Shown: positions 7,921-17,490, numbered from the stretch's first letter. The stretch is 64,000 nt of DNA from Symbioplanes lichenis (GCF_030709675.1 NZ_JAUZQD010000002.1:186001-250000); one strand, 5' to 3'. A program made the numbers and translations. The notes: generated from the sequence alone by a model not told the origin.

Positions 7921-8400
7921 ATGGCCGACAAGGAAAGCGGAACGGCGAAACGGTTTCCCGACGGGATCGACCGGCGGCTGCTCGACGAGCTCGGGGCGGA
8001 TCCGCGCATCAGCGCCGCCGAGCTGGCCCGGCGGGTCCGGATGTCGGCACCGGCCGTGCGGGAGCGGCTGGCGCGGCTCGAGGAGACGGGCGTCATCCGC
8101 GGCTACCGGCTCGACGTGGACCCCGCCGCGCTGGGACTGCCCGTGGCCGCCTGGGTCCGGATCAGCCCCGGACCCGGGCAGCTACGCAAGATCGCCGAGC
8201 TGGCCGCGCGTACCCCGCAGGTCAGTGAGTGTCATCGCATCTCGGGCGAGGACTGTTTCCTGCTCCAGGTGCACGTGGCGGCCGTGGAGGACCTGGCCGC
8301 GGTGCTCGACCTGTTCCTCCCGCACGGCCGGACGTCGAGCTCCTTCGTGGTCTCGACGCCCGTGCCGCCGCGCCCGCCGGGTCAGGGCTCGACTTTCTGA
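7921..8400 (+). CDS. Lrp/AsnC-family transcriptional regulator
   Basis: 159-residue feast/famine regulator: N-terminal winged HTH ([39 protein letters not shown]) and a C-terminal RAM effector domain ([20 protein letters not shown]). Members bind amino acids and control amino-acid metabolism and export genes. It is divergent from the EamA exporter, its likely target. Start chosen at ATG 7921 because GGCGGGAG lies about nine bases upstream; ATG 7891 is in frame and possible but would leave only 34 bases to the divergent gene. The 3' end overlaps the end of convergent glgC by 19 bases. Confidence 0.88.
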   Translation: MADKESGTAKRFPDGIDRRLLDELGADPRISAAELARRVRMSAPAVRERLARLEETGVIRGYRLDVDPAALGLPVAAWVRISPGPGQLRKIAELAARTPQVSECHRISGEDCFLLQVHVAAVEDLAAVLDLFLPHGRTSSSFVVSTPVPPRPPGQGSTF

Positions 8401-9614
8401 CCCTTGCCGATGACCACGATGCCGCTGTCGGAGACCGTCCAGCGCTTGCGGTCGGCCTCGAGGTCGACGCCGATCCGGGCGCCCTCGGGGACGATGACGT
8501 TCTTGTCGATGATGGCGTTGCGGATCACCGCGTTCCGGCCGACCTGCACGCCCTCCATCAGCACCGAGCTCGAGACGGTGGCCCAGGAATTGATGCGTAC
8601 GTTGGGGGAGATGACCGAGCGCTCGACCAGCGAGCCGGACACCACCACGCCGGGGCTGATCATCGACTCGACCGCGCGGCCCTGCCGGTCCTGGTAGCCG
8701 TGGACGAACTTCGCCGGCGGCCAGGAGCCGTAGTTGGTGAAGATCGGCCACTCGTGGTTGTAGAGGTTGAAGATCGGGACCGTGGCGATCAGGTCCATGT
8801 GCGCCTCGTAGAACGAGTCGAGCGTGCCCACGTCGCGCCAGTAGCCGCGGTCACGCTCCGTGCTGCCGGGCACGTCGTTGTCGCGGAAGTCGTAGACGTT
8901 GGCCTCGCCCTTCTCGACGAGCATGGGGATGATGTTGCCGCCCATGTCGTGCTTGCTGTCCGGGTTCTGCGCGTCCAGGGACACGGCCTCGCACAGCGCC
9001 TTGGTGCTGAAGACGTAGTTGCCCATCGACGCGTAGATCTCGTCGGGGGAGTCGGGCAGCCCGTCGACCTGCTTGGGCTTCTCGCGGAAGGCGCGGATGC
9101 GCTTGCCGTCCTCGGCCACGTCGATGACGCCGAACTGGTCGGACATCAACTTGGGCTGGCGGATGCCGGCCACCGTCACCGAGGCGCCCGAGGCGATGTG
9201 GTCGTTGACCATCTGCTTCGGGTCCATGCGGTAGATGTGGTCGGCGCCGAACACGATGACATAGTCCGGCTTCTCGTCGTTGATGAGGTTGAGGGACTGG
9301 TAGATGGCGTCGGCCGAGCCGGCGAACCAGCGCGGGCCGAGCCGCTGCTGCGCCGGGACGGGCGTGACGTAGTTGCCCAGCAGCGTCGACATCCGCCACG
9401 TCTTGGTGATGTGGCGGTCGAGGGAGTGCGACTTGTACTGGGTGAGGACGACGATCTTGAGGTAGCCGCCGTTGGCCAGATTCGACAGGACGAAGTCGAT
9501 CATGCGGTAGATGCCGCCGAACGGGACACCGGGCTTGGCCCGGTCCGCGGTGAGGGGCATCAGGCGCTTGCCTTCGCCACCTGCCAGAACGATTGCGAGC
9601 ACCTTGGGAGCCAT
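8382..9614 (-). CDS. glgC: Glucose-1-phosphate adenylyltransferase (ADP-glucose pyrophosphorylase)
   Basis: 410-residue enzyme making ADP-glucose from glucose-1-phosphate and ATP, the first committed step of bacterial glycogen synthesis. The nucleotidyltransferase domain has [19 protein letters not shown] with the pyrophosphorylase signature, GADHIYRMD with the metal Asp, and [15 protein letters not shown]; the C-terminal third is a left-handed beta-helix ([39 protein letters not shown]). Length is normal for the family. Start ATG 9614. It is divergent from glgA across a 60-base gap, so the two genes of one pathway share a control region. The 3' end overlaps the Lrp gene by 19 bases. Confidence 0.97.
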   Translation of the reverse strand: MAPKVLAIVLAGGEGKRLMPLTADRAKPGVPFGGIYRMIDFVLSNLANGGYLKIVVLTQYKSHSLDRHITKTWRMSTLLGNYVTPVPAQQRLGPRWFAGSADAIYQSLNLINDEKPDYVIVFGADHIYRMDPKQMVNDHIASGASVTVAGIRQPKLMSDQFGVIDVAEDGKRIRAFREKPKQVDGLPDSPDEIYASMGNYVFSTKALCEAVSLDAQNPDSKHDMGGNIIPMLVEKGEANVYDFRDNDVPGSTERDRGYWRDVGTLDSFYEAHMDLIATVPIFNLYNHEWPIFTNYGSWPPAKFVHGYQDRQGRAVESMISPGVVVSGSLVERSVISPNVRINSWATVSSSVLMEGVQVGRNAVIRNAIIDKNVIVPEGARIGVDLEADRKRWTVSDSGIVVIGKGQKVEP

Positions 9615-9674
9615 GCCCGTGAACCTATAATTCCGCGCCCTCTTGCGCCAGCCGGACGCACTATTGTGCGTGAC

Positions 9675-10889
9675 GTGACCGACTCGTCCTCGAAACCTGA
9701 CCTCCGCGTCGACCTGATCACCCGGGAGTACCCCCCGGAGGTCTACGGCGGCGCCGGGGTGCACCTCGAATATCTGACCCGTGACCTGCGCGCCCTCGCG
9801 GACGTCCGGGTGCACTGCTTCGGCGCCCCGCGCACCGAACCGGGCGTGACCGCCTATCCGGTGCCCGAGACCCTGACCGAGGCCAACGCGGCCCTGCAGA
9901 CCATGGGCGTCGACCTGGCGATCGCCGCCGGCGCGGCGGGCACGGACCTGGTGCACAGCCACACCTGGTACGCCAACTTCGCCGGCCACACGGCGAAACT
10001 CCTGCACGGCGTCCCGCACGTGGTCACGACCCACAGCCTCGAGCCGCTCCGCCCGTGGAAGGCCGAGCAGCTGGGTGGCGGCTACGCGCTGTCGTCGTTC
10101 TGTGAGCGCACCGCCATCGAGAACGCCGACGCCGTCATCGCGGTCTCCGCCGGCATGCGCCGCGACGTCCTCAAGGCCTACCCGGCGGTGGACCCCGCCA
10201 AGATCCACGTGGTCTACAACGGCATCGACACCGAGCAGTACGCCCCCCACCGCGACACCGACGTCGTCGAGCGCCTCGGCATCGACCTCAACCGGCCGAG
10301 CGTGGTCTTCGTCGGGCGCATCACCCGGCAGAAGGGCCTGCCGTACCTGATGCGCGCCTGCCAGGACCTGCCCAAGGACGTGCAGATCGTCCTGCTGGCC
10401 GGCGCCCCCGACACCAAGGAGATCGCCGCCGAGGTCGAGGAGCTCGCCACCCAGCTCCGCAACGCCCGCGACCCCGAGGGCGTGATCTGGGTCCAGGAGA
10501 TGCTCCCCAAGCACGAGGTCGTCCAGGTCCTCACGCACGCGACGGTCTTCGTCTGCCCGTCGATCTACGAGCCCATGGGCATCGTCAACCTCGAGGCCAT
10601 GGCCTGCGAGACCGCCGTCGTGGCCACCGCCACCGGCGGCATCCCCGAGGTGGTCGCGGACGGCGAGACCGGCCTGCTGGTCCCGCTCGACCAGGCCGAG
10701 GACGGCACAGGCACCCCGCTCGACCCGGACCGCTTCGTCGCCGACCTCGCCGCCGCCATCACCACCCTGGTCCAGGACCCGGCCCGGGCCCAGCAGATGG
10801 GCCTCGCCGGCCGCCGCCGAGCCGTCGAGAAGTTCTCGTGGTCGACCATCGCCCGCGACACCCTCGAGGTCTACCGCACCGTCCTCTGA
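9675..10889 (+). CDS. glgA: Glycogen synthase, GT4 type
   Basis: 404-residue glycosyltransferase that uses ADP-glucose, the product of the divergent glgC. It shows [18 protein letters not shown] at the N-terminus, [38 protein letters not shown] at the start of the second Rossmann domain, and [18 protein letters not shown] with the E-x7-E motif of retaining GT-B enzymes. Length and motifs match the short actinobacterial GlgA (GT4, known to be able to make maltose-1-phosphate in mycobacteria, where it is called GlgM). GTG 9675 is the preferred start; GTG 9666 is also in frame. A strong hairpin follows at 10899. Confidence 0.94.
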   Translation: MTDSSSKPDLRVDLITREYPPEVYGGAGVHLEYLTRDLRALADVRVHCFGAPRTEPGVTAYPVPETLTEANAALQTMGVDLAIAAGAAGTDLVHSHTWYANFAGHTAKLLHGVPHVVTTHSLEPLRPWKAEQLGGGYALSSFCERTAIENADAVIAVSAGMRRDVLKAYPAVDPAKIHVVYNGIDTEQYAPHRDTDVVERLGIDLNRPSVVFVGRITRQKGLPYLMRACQDLPKDVQIVLLAGAPDTKEIAAEVEELATQLRNARDPEGVIWVQEMLPKHEVVQVLTHATVFVCPSIYEPMGIVNLEAMACETAVVATATGGIPEVVADGETGLLVPLDQAEDGTGTPLDPDRFVADLAAAITTLVQDPARAQQMGLAGRRRAVEKFSWSTIARDTLEVYRTVL

Positions 10890-10898
10890 CCCCGCCCC

Positions 10899-10927
10899 GC
10901 CGGCCGGCTCTCACCCAGCCGGCCGGC
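10899..10927 (+). terminator. Hairpin after glgA
   Basis: Perfect 11-bp inverted repeat (GCCGGCCGGCT / AGCCGGCCGGC) with a 7-base loop, beginning ten bases after the glgA stop. There is no T-run, so it would be a hairpin-type actinobacterial terminator or a 3' stabiliser. The rest of the gap to 11061 is GC-rich with no recognisable feature. Confidence 0.6.
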
Positions 10928-11061
10928 CCGGCCCTCGCATGACGCGCCGCGCCGTCCGCCCGGCCCTCGCAGCGGCTGCTCGACTCCGTCCCCGTTGCGG
11001 CCGCGGACCCAGCTCCCGTGGCGCGGCTGCTCAGCTCGGTCCTCGTGTCGAGGCGGGCGGC

Positions 11062-11961
11062 TCAGCCGGCCTGCTCCAGCAGCGCCCGGGCGACCGCGCG
11101 GCCGGACAGCCAGGCGGTCTGCACGCGCGGCTTGCCGAACGCGTCCCCGGCCAGCCAGACCCGCCCGTCGCGCACGAACGGCCGCGTCTCCCCGCCCGCC
11201 GGCTGCGCGAACGTCCACCGGTGAGTGTTGATCTCCGGCTCCTCCTTGATCCCGAGCAGCTCGCCGACCGCCGCCGCGAGCACCGGCCCGGCCTGCGCCG
11301 GATCGTCGAGATGCCGCCGCGCCAGCTCCGCCGTCGAGTGCGCCACCAGCACCGGAGCCCCGTCCCCGCGCCGGTCCCCGTCGTCGCAGACGGTCGCAAG
11401 CACCGGGTGGTCGTTCACGAACGCGCCGTGCAGCTCACCCCAGACCCGCTCCGGGTACGCGAGCACGGCCGCGATCACCGGCTCCCACCGCTGCCCCTTC
11501 GCGGCCTCCGCCACCGCATCGGGCGGGTCCAGTCGCAGCGCCTGGGGCCCCGGCATGGCGAGCACCACGGCGTCCGCGTCCTCCGGGATCGCGGTCAGCG
11601 GCGTCTCCAGCCGCACGTCGAGCCCCGTGGCGAGGTCCTCGGCGAGGGACCGCAGCCCGTTTCCCGCCGCCCAGCGCTCGGTCCCGGCGACGGGCTCGCC
11701 CGGGAACACCTGGAACGTGTCGGTCCACGGCCGGGCCAGCCCCCGCGCCCGCCAGCCCTCTGCCACGGCCCGGAAGCCGGGGTCGTCCGCGACGAAGTAG
11801 GCCGCGCCGATGTCCGCGTACCTGTCGGCGTACCTCTTGCTGGCAAGCCTGCCCCCGACCACCCGGCCGCGCTCCACGACCCGCACCCGCACGCCGGCCG
11901 CGCTCAGCTCCTGAGCACATGCCAGCCCGGCGATTCCCGCACCCGCAACGACGACGTTCAT
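11062..11961 (-). CDS. FAD-dependent oxidoreductase, renalase-like amine-oxidase fold
   Basis: 299-residue flavoprotein. The N-terminus MNVVVAGAGIAGLACAQELS is a dinucleotide-binding fold, followed by VVERGRVVGGRLASKRY, the GG motif that contacts FAD. A second segment near the C-terminus (RVWLAGDAFGKPRVQTAWLS) closes the FAD site. Organisation and length match bacterial renalase-like proteins, which oxidise dihydro-nicotinamide isomers; substrate here is an inference. Start ATG 11961 puts the nucleotide-binding motif at the N-terminus. The upstream serine protease gene ends 11 bases away in the same direction. Confidence 0.85.
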   Translation of the reverse strand: MNVVVAGAGIAGLACAQELSAAGVRVRVVERGRVVGGRLASKRYADRYADIGAAYFVADDPGFRAVAEGWRARGLARPWTDTFQVFPGEPVAGTERWAAGNGLRSLAEDLATGLDVRLETPLTAIPEDADAVVLAMPGPQALRLDPPDAVAEAAKGQRWEPVIAAVLAYPERVWGELHGAFVNDHPVLATVCDDGDRRGDGAPVLVAHSTAELARRHLDDPAQAGPVLAAAVGELLGIKEEPEINTHRWTFAQPAGGETRPFVRDGRVWLAGDAFGKPRVQTAWLSGRAVARALLEQAG

Positions 11962-11971
11962 GCCCACGAGC

Positions 11972-12916
11972 CTAGGCCGGTCCGCGCCGGGCCCCCGAGT
12001 TATCCACAGGCGGGAGTTGTCCACAGGCTGCTTTGCGCCGCCAGGCGAAGCCGCCGAGCATCAGCACGGCCACCACTGCCGCGATCAGAAGGACGAGAGG
12101 GAGGTGCGAGACATGGCTACTGCTCATCGTGCCGGTGATCCAGTCGTGCAGCACGTCGACGCGGGCGCTCAGATCGGGGCCCTCGTGCGGGCAGCGGGGC
12201 CCGGTGCTGACCACGGCGACGAGCACAGGCGCGCCGCCGGGCCGCTCCGCAACATAGGGGCCGCCGGAGTCGTGCGGGCAGGGGCTGGTGTCCGGGCGCG
12301 GCTCCCGGCCCGAGGTCTCGAGCAGCGTGTCCCCGACCGCGTCGACGGTGAAGACCCCGGTCTGCAAGCGGGTCGCCGGCGCACCGTCAGCCGTCAGGCC
12401 ATAGCCGGTGAGGCGCAGCGTCGCGCCGGCGGCGGGTGGTTCGGTGGCCGGCGCGACCAGTGGCACGCCGGTGATCGGCCGGTCGAGCCGGGCCAGCGCC
12501 ACGTCCGAGTCCTCGGCCTGGTGGACCGCGTCCACCTCGGCCTCCTGCCCGCCACCGCCGGTCAGATCCGTACGGCCGACGACAGCCGTGGTGCGGTCGG
12601 CCACAGTGCGGTCCACCCGGCGCTCGTCCTCGTCCTTGAAGCAATGCCCGGCGGTGATCACCCAGCGTGGCGCGATCAGTGCACCGGAGCACGAGCTGTC
12701 CCGGGTGCCGCCGTCCGTGGCCGGCAGTCCCGTCATCGTGAGCAGCACCGTGAAGGGATAACCGCCGTCGGTCACGTCCTCGCCATAGGCGATCGCCGCA
12801 GCCGGCCGGGCCGCGGGCAGCAGGGCGGACGCCGCTGTCAGGAGCACGATCAGGGCACGGACGAGAAGTGGGCGCAAGGCAAGCCGTCCGAAAGTCGCAG
12901 GGTCAGGAAGTCCCAT
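11972..12916 (-). CDS. Trypsin-like serine protease (S1A) with C-terminal membrane anchor
   Basis: 314 residues. A signal peptide (about 13-41, ALIVLLTAASALLPAARPAA) leads to a chymotrypsin-fold domain with a complete triad: His91 in ITAGHC, Asp138 in DSDVALA, Ser217 in CPHDSGGP. Four Cys residues can form disulfides. After the protease domain (DVLHDWITG, residue about 260) there is a membrane helix, LPLVLLIAAVVAVLMLGGF (272-290), then a short basic cytoplasmic tail. The catalytic domain would therefore be tethered to the outer face of the membrane, unlike ordinary secreted trypsins. The residue six before Ser217 is in TSPCPH rather than the classic trypsin DSC context, so specificity is uncertain. 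Divergent from the GH10-like gene. Confidence 0.88.
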   Translation of the reverse strand: MGLPDPATFGRLALRPLLVRALIVLLTAASALLPAARPAAAIAYGEDVTDGGYPFTVLLTMTGLPATDGGTRDSSCSGALIAPRWVITAGHCFKDEDERRVDRTVADRTTAVVGRTDLTGGGGQEAEVDAVHQAEDSDVALARLDRPITGVPLVAPATEPPAAGATLRLTGYGLTADGAPATRLQTGVFTVDAVGDTLLETSGREPRPDTSPCPHDSGGPYVAERPGGAPVLVAVVSTGPRCPHEGPDLSARVDVLHDWITGTMSSSHVSHLPLVLLIAAVVAVLMLGGFAWRRKAACGQLPPVDNSGARRGPA

Positions 12917-12978
12917 CGTGCGGCGGTGGACCTATGGGCGGGATAAGGCGCATTCGCCGGGCCGTGCAGACTGGGGGG

Positions 12979-14613
12979 ATGCGACGACCCCCCGTCCGCC
13001 TGTCCCTCGTCATCGCCGCCGTGGTGCTCGCGGCGGTCGTGCTCGGCATCGGCCTGGTGCGCGCGGCGACCTACGAGGAGCCCGGGGTGACGCCGATCGC
13101 ACGGCCGGGGGAGCAGCAGCTCGTCCCGGCGGAGGGCACGGTCGGCACGTGCGCCGGGGTGCCCGTCAAGGCGACGCGCGAGCTGCGGGGCATGTGGCTG
13201 ACCACCGTGCTCAACATCGACTTCCCGAGCCAGCCGGGCCTGTCGGAGGCGCAGGTCAAGGGCGAGTACCAGAAGTGGCTCGACCTGGCCGTGTCGCGCC
13301 GGCACAACGCGATCTTCGTGCACGTCCGGCCGTCCGGGGACGCGTTCTGGCCTTCCGCGTACGCACCCTGGTCGGAGTGGCTCACCGGCCGGCGTGACGG
13401 CAAGTCGCCGGGCTGGGACCCGATGGCGTACATGGTCGACGAGGCTCACAAGCGGAACCTCGAGTTCCACGCGTGGTTCAACCCCTACCGGGGGACGCAG
13501 CCCGGGCCGTCCGGGCCCGGCGCCGACTTCGCGAAGCTCGCCCCGAACCACCCGCTGCTCAAGCACCGTGACTGGGCCGTCGCCTACCCGAAGGGCAAGA
13601 AGACGGCCCGGCTCTACTTCGATCCGGGCAACCCCGCGGCGCGCAAGTTCGTCGAGGACTCCATGCTCGAGGCGGTGCGGAAGTACGACATCGACGGCGT
13701 GCACTTCGACGACTTCTTCTACCCCTATCCCGAGGGCGGCGGCAACGAGTTCGGCGACGACGCCTCGTTCGCGAAGCGGACCGACAAGCGGCAGTCGCGC
13801 GGCGACTGGCGGCGGCAGAACGTCAACACCCTGGTCCACGAGATGAGCACGCGCATCAAGGAGCTGAAGCCGTGGGTGAAGTTCGGCATCAGCCCGTTCG
13901 GCATCTGGCGCAACAAGTCCTCGGACCCGCGCGGCTCCGACTCGGCGGGCCTGGAGAGCTACTCGGCCATCTACGCCGACACCCGCACCTGGGTCCGCAA
14001 CGGGTGGCTGGACTACATCGTTCCGCAGCTCTACTGGACGATCGGCTTCGACAAGGCCGACTACGGCAAGGTGCTGCCCTGGTGGTCCTCGCTGGTCAAG
14101 GGCACCCCGGTCCAGCTGTACGTGGGCCAGGCCGACTACCGCGTCGGCGAGGACGGCGCGTGGAGCAAGCCCGACCAGCTCGACAAGCAGCTCACGCTCA
14201 ATGACAAGTACGGGGTGCAGGGCAGCGTCCACTACAGCGCCAAGCAGGTCCGGGCCGACCGGCTGGGTGCCGTCTCGAAGTACGCGGCCGACCACTATGC
14301 CGCCCCGGCCCTGCTCCCGACGATGAAGCGGCTGCCCCTCGCCGCGCCCGCCACGCCCCGCCTCAACCTGGCCCGTCGCGCGGGCAGCACCGTGACCGTC
14401 GAGTGGCAACGGGGCGAGGGCGCTGCCCCGGTGTCCTGGGCCCTCTACCGCGTCGACGGCGCCGCCGCGAATCTGGTCGCCACGGGCCGCGTGGGGGCCC
14501 AGGACATCGCCGACCCCGCCGCGCCCGCCGCCGGCGCCACCTATTGCCTGAGCATGCTCGACCGCTCCGGCAACGAGAGCCCGCTGAGCGCCCCGGTCAG
14601 CATCAGCTCCTGA
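12979..14613 (+). CDS. Secreted family-10-like glycosyl hydrolase (GHL10)
   Basis: 544 residues. An N-terminal uncleaved or cleaved signal (RLSLVIAAVVLAAVVLGIGL) exports the protein. The catalytic TIM-barrel region shows RGMWLTTVLNIDFPS, HNAIFVHVRPSGDAFWPS, FHAWFNPYRGTQPG, DIDGVHFDDFFYPYP and KFGISPFGIWRNKSSDPRGS, the set seen in the GHL10/DUF187 family related to YngK. The last 85 residues (PRLNLARRAGSTVTVEWQRG to SAPVSISS) look like a fibronectin-III module. Family members are implicated in peptidoglycan or glycan processing; exact substrate is unknown. Start ATG 12979 after a run of G. The 62-base gap to the divergent protease holds the promoters of both. Confidence 0.87.
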   Translation: MRRPPVRLSLVIAAVVLAAVVLGIGLVRAATYEEPGVTPIARPGEQQLVPAEGTVGTCAGVPVKATRELRGMWLTTVLNIDFPSQPGLSEAQVKGEYQKWLDLAVSRRHNAIFVHVRPSGDAFWPSAYAPWSEWLTGRRDGKSPGWDPMAYMVDEAHKRNLEFHAWFNPYRGTQPGPSGPGADFAKLAPNHPLLKHRDWAVAYPKGKKTARLYFDPGNPAARKFVEDSMLEAVRKYDIDGVHFDDFFYPYPEGGGNEFGDDASFAKRTDKRQSRGDWRRQNVNTLVHEMSTRIKELKPWVKFGISPFGIWRNKSSDPRGSDSAGLESYSAIYADTRTWVRNGWLDYIVPQLYWTIGFDKADYGKVLPWWSSLVKGTPVQLYVGQADYRVGEDGAWSKPDQLDKQLTLNDKYGVQGSVHYSAKQVRADRLGAVSKYAADHYAAPALLPTMKRLPLAAPATPRLNLARRAGSTVTVEWQRGEGAAPVSWALYRVDGAAANLVATGRVGAQDIADPAAPAAGATYCLSMLDRSGNESPLSAPVSISS

Positions 14614-14915
14614 CGCCCTCGCCTTACCCTCGCCGGGAGCGTCCGGCGTCGGCTGGCTTGTGGTGCGGAGTGCGCCCTGCTCGCCCCACGGTGCGGGAGT
14701 GCGGCCGACTCGCCTTTCGGCCGAAGGTGAGCCCAGCACGTGCTGCCGCTCGCCTGGGGGCGTGCGGGTGCGGGCGCGTTTCGGCGTCGCCTGGGTCACG
14801 GTCCGGTGCGGGCGGCTGGCATGGCCGATTCTCAGTCGCCGGGGTGATCGTGTTGCCGCGCGCCGGATCCACGGTGAGCGTTCACCGTGGCTTCGACCGG
14901 GGCGCGGCCGGGCGG
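14614..14915. other. Intergenic stretch of 302 bases
   Basis: Between the 3' ends of the GHL10 gene and the convergent ABC-F gene. No open frame here has the expected codon bias or recognisable motifs. The only structured element is the hairpin at 14869-14890. Repeated CTCGCC and GGTGCGGG words suggest degenerate low-complexity DNA. Confidence 0.5.
14869..14890 (-). terminator. Hairpin downstream of the ABC-F gene
   Basis: Perfect 9-bp arms (CCACGGTGA / TCACCGTGG) with a GCGT loop, 26 bases beyond the ABC-F stop on the leftward strand. No T-run. Could serve both convergent genes. Confidence 0.5.
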
Positions 14916-16550
14916 TCAGCCGGTGACGTGGCCGTCGGCGACTTCGAGGTGGCGGGTCGTGTGGACGGCCTCCAGCATGCGGCGGTCGTGGGTGACCAGC
15001 AGGAGCGTGCCCGGATAGGTGGACAGCGCCGACTCGAGCTGTTCGATCGCGGCCAGGTCGAGGTGGTTGGTCGGCTCGTCGAGGACCAGCAGGTTCACGC
15101 CGCGTGCCTGGAGCAGGGCGAGCGCCGCCCGGGTGCGCTCGCCGGGGGAGAGGGTGGCCGCCGGGCGCAGCACGTGGACCGCCTTGAGCCCGAACTTCGC
15201 CAGCAGCGTCCGCACGTCGGCGTCGGACATGTCCGGCACCGCCGTCCCGAAGGCCGTCAGCAGCGGTTCGTCGCCCAGGAAGAGGCCCCGCGCCTGGTCG
15301 ACCTCGCCCACGACGACGCCCGAGCCGAGGTGGGCCGAGCCGCCGTCCGGCGTGATGCGCCCGAGCAGAGCCGCGAGCAGCGTCGACTTGCCCGCGCCGT
15401 TCGCGCCGGTGATCGCCACCCGGTCGGCCCAGTCGATCTGCAGCGTCACCGGCCCGAGCGTGAAGTCGCCCCGCCGCACGACCGCGTCCCGCAGCGTCGC
15501 GACCACGGATCCCGACCGCGGCGCGGCGGCGATCTCCATGCGCAGCTCCCACTCCTTGCGCGGCTCCTCCACCACGTCGAGGCGCTCGATCATCCGCTGC
15601 GTCTGCCGGGCCTTGGCGGCCTGCTTCTCGGTCGACTCGGCCCGCATCGACCGGCCGATCTTGTCGTTGTCCTTGGACTTGCGCCGCGCGTTCCGGACGC
15701 CCGTCTCCATCCAGTTGCGCTGCATCCGGGCGCGGTCCTCGAGCGCCGACCGCTTGTCCGCATACTCCTCGTAGTCCTCGCGCGCGTGCCGCCGGGCCGT
15801 GGCGCGCTCCTCCAGGTACGCCTCGTAGCCGCCGCCGTACAAATTGACCTGCTGTTGCGCCAGATCGAGCTCGAGCACCGCGGTCACCGTCCGGGCCAGG
15901 AACTCGCGGTCGTGACTCACCAGCAGCGTCCCCGCCCGCAGCCCCGCCACGAACTCCTCGAGCCGCCGCAGACCGTCGAGGTCCAGGTCGTTGGTCGGCT
16001 CGTCGAGCAGGAACACGTCGTACCGGCTGAGCAGCAACGACGCCATCTGCGCCCGCGCCGCCTGCCCGCCGGACAGGGCCGTCATCGGATGGTCCAGCGC
16101 GACCGCCAGCCCCAGATCGGCGGCCACCTCGCCGGCCCGCTCGTCCAGATCGGCGCCGCCCAGGTCGAGCCACCGCTCGAGCGCCGTCGCGTACGTCTCG
16201 TCCGCCCCGGCCGCCCCCGCGGCCAGCGCTTCCGCCGCCGCGTCCATCGCCACCTGCGCCGGGCCGACGCCGGTGCGACGCGCGAGGAAGTCACGCACGG
16301 TCTCCCCGGCACGCCGCTCACGCTCCTGCGGCAGATAACCGACCGTCGCGGTGGGCGGGCTGAGCGACACGCTGCCGGCCTCGACCGGCACCAGTCCGGC
16401 CAGCGTACGCAGCAGCGTCGTCTTGCCCGCCCCGTTCACCCCCACGAGCCCGACGACGTCGCCCGGTGCCACGACCAGGTCAAGCGAACGGAACAACACG
16501 CGGTCGCCGTGCCCGGCGGCCAGATCACGGGCAATCAAGGTGGCGCTCAT
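14916..16550 (-). CDS. ABC-F family ATPase
   Basis: 544-residue soluble protein with two ABC domains and no membrane part. Domain 1: Walker A GVNGAGKTTLLRTL, signature ALSGGQAARAQMAS, Walker B DVFLLDEPTNDLDLDGL. Domain 2: Walker A GANGAGKSTLLAAL, signature TLSPGERTRAALAL, Walker B NLLVLDEPTNHLDLAAIE. Between them is the charged interdomain linker (RNARRKSKDNDKIG and following residues) that reaches toward the ribosomal peptidyl-transferase centre in this family. ABC-F proteins act on the ribosome; some protect against antibiotics. Whether this one is housekeeping or a resistance factor cannot be decided from sequence. Start ATG 16550. Confidence 0.92.
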   Translation of the reverse strand: MSATLIARDLAAGHGDRVLFRSLDLVVAPGDVVGLVGVNGAGKTTLLRTLAGLVPVEAGSVSLSPPTATVGYLPQERERRAGETVRDFLARRTGVGPAQVAMDAAAEALAAGAAGADETYATALERWLDLGGADLDERAGEVAADLGLAVALDHPMTALSGGQAARAQMASLLLSRYDVFLLDEPTNDLDLDGLRRLEEFVAGLRAGTLLVSHDREFLARTVTAVLELDLAQQQVNLYGGGYEAYLEERATARRHAREDYEEYADKRSALEDRARMQRNWMETGVRNARRKSKDNDKIGRSMRAESTEKQAAKARQTQRMIERLDVVEEPRKEWELRMEIAAAPRSGSVVATLRDAVVRRGDFTLGPVTLQIDWADRVAITGANGAGKSTLLAALLGRITPDGGSAHLGSGVVVGEVDQARGLFLGDEPLLTAFGTAVPDMSDADVRTLLAKFGLKAVHVLRPAATLSPGERTRAALALLQARGVNLLVLDEPTNHLDLAAIEQLESALSTYPGTLLLVTHDRRMLEAVHTTRHLEVADGHVTG

Positions 16551-16639
16551 CGGCTCACGACTCTATCGGCCCGCCGCCCCGCACCCGCCGCCCCCGTCCG
16601 CCCCCACGCCCGGCAGGTTCCGAATCGCCGCCCGCCCGC

Positions 16640-16868
16640 GCACGGCGCTGTAGTCGTCCGCTCGCGCACGGCGCTGTCGTCGGCCCGCCCCCGCACGGCG
16701 CTGTCGTCGCCCGCCCGCGCACGGCGCTGTCGTCGCCCGCCCGCGCACGGCGCTATCGTCGGCCCGTCCCCCGCACGGCGCTGTCGTCGTCCGCTCGCGC
16801 ACGGCGCTATCGTCGGCCCGTCCCCCGCACGGCGCTGTCGTCGTCCGCTCGCGCACGGCGCTATCGCT
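16640..16868. repeat. 26-28 bp tandem repeat, nine copies, ending in the TetR stop codon
   Basis: The core GCACGGCGCTRTMGTCG begins at 16640, 16666, 16693, 16719, 16745, 16773, 16799, 16827 and 16853. Units alternate at the right-hand end between a 28-base form (tail GGCCCGTCCCCC) and a 26-base form (tail TCCGCTCGC), so 16745-16798 and 16799-16852 are an exact 54-base duplication. The last copy supplies the leftward TAG stop of the TetR gene at 16861-16863. The array fills the gap between the TetR 3' end and the ABC-F start region. Units are contiguous, with no spacers, so this is not CRISPR. Confidence 0.92.
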
Positions 16869-17478
16869 CTGCCCGCTCGGGCTCCGGCGTCTCCGACCGG
16901 CGCCGGGCGTCGAGGACGGCGAGGACGTTGGCGACGAGGCGCTCCGGCTCGGGCCCGTCCGCGGCCAGCGGCTGCGACATCAGCGCCCGCAGGTAGACCG
17001 GGGCCAGCAGCAGGTCGACCACGTCGAGGGGCGTCAGCTCGGTGGCGCCCGCCGCGTCGAGGATCCGCTGGAAGCCGTCCAGCCGCCGGTTGATCAGCTC
17101 CAGGGTCGTTCCGGCCGCCGCCTCGGAGCTCGACGCCGCGGCGATGATCGTGCGCAGGAAGGCGGGACCGCCGGGCGAGGCGACCCAATCCGCGAGCCGC
17201 ACGGTGTACGCCAGCAGGTCCTTCCGCAGGTCCCCACTCGCGCCGATCGGCTGCCGGTCGTTGAGGTCGTCGATCGCCACGTCGAGCACGAGCGTCTGCG
17301 GCGTGCGCCAGCGCCGGTAGAGCGTCGCCAGGTGCACCCCCGAGGCGGTCGCCACGTCCGCCATGGTCGGCAGGGCGCCGTCATGGGCGACCAGCAGCTC
17401 TCGCACGGCTGCGTGCACCGCGGCCCGGGTCTTGCTCGTGCGCCCGCCGGGGCGCCGGGAGCCCGGCGTCTCTGTCAT
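16861..17478 (-). CDS. TetR/AcrR-family transcriptional regulator
   Basis: 205-residue repressor. N-terminal HTH: AAVHAAVRELLVAHDGALPT, MADVATASGVHLATLYRRW. C-terminal all-helical ligand domain of the TetR_C type (TPLDVVDLLLAPVYLRALMS). Start chosen at ATG 17478 with GGTGAG upstream; GTG 17487 is an alternative. Divergent from a flavin monooxygenase gene, its likely target, with two matching operator-like sites between them. Its stop codon is part of the 26-28 bp repeat array, so the last residues (about PEPERAER) may have been altered by that array. Confidence 0.88.
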   Translation of the reverse strand: MTETPGSRRPGGRTSKTRAAVHAAVRELLVAHDGALPTMADVATASGVHLATLYRRWRTPQTLVLDVAIDDLNDRQPIGASGDLRKDLLAYTVRLADWVASPGGPAFLRTIIAAASSSEAAAGTTLELINRRLDGFQRILDAAGATELTPLDVVDLLLAPVYLRALMSQPLAADGPEPERLVANVLAVLDARRRSETPEPERAER

Positions 17479-17490
17479 GTCGCTCACCCT

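Noticed and set aside
8229-9665. Rightward open frame continuous with glgA
   Set aside because: It is the reverse side of glgC; true glgA homology begins near 9690.
9615-9674. Regulatory palindrome between glgC and glgA
   Set aside because: Searched the 60-base gap by eye; no inverted repeat longer than five bases was found.
16640-16868. CRISPR array
   Set aside because: Units are contiguous 26-28 bp copies without unique spacers and no cas genes are present.
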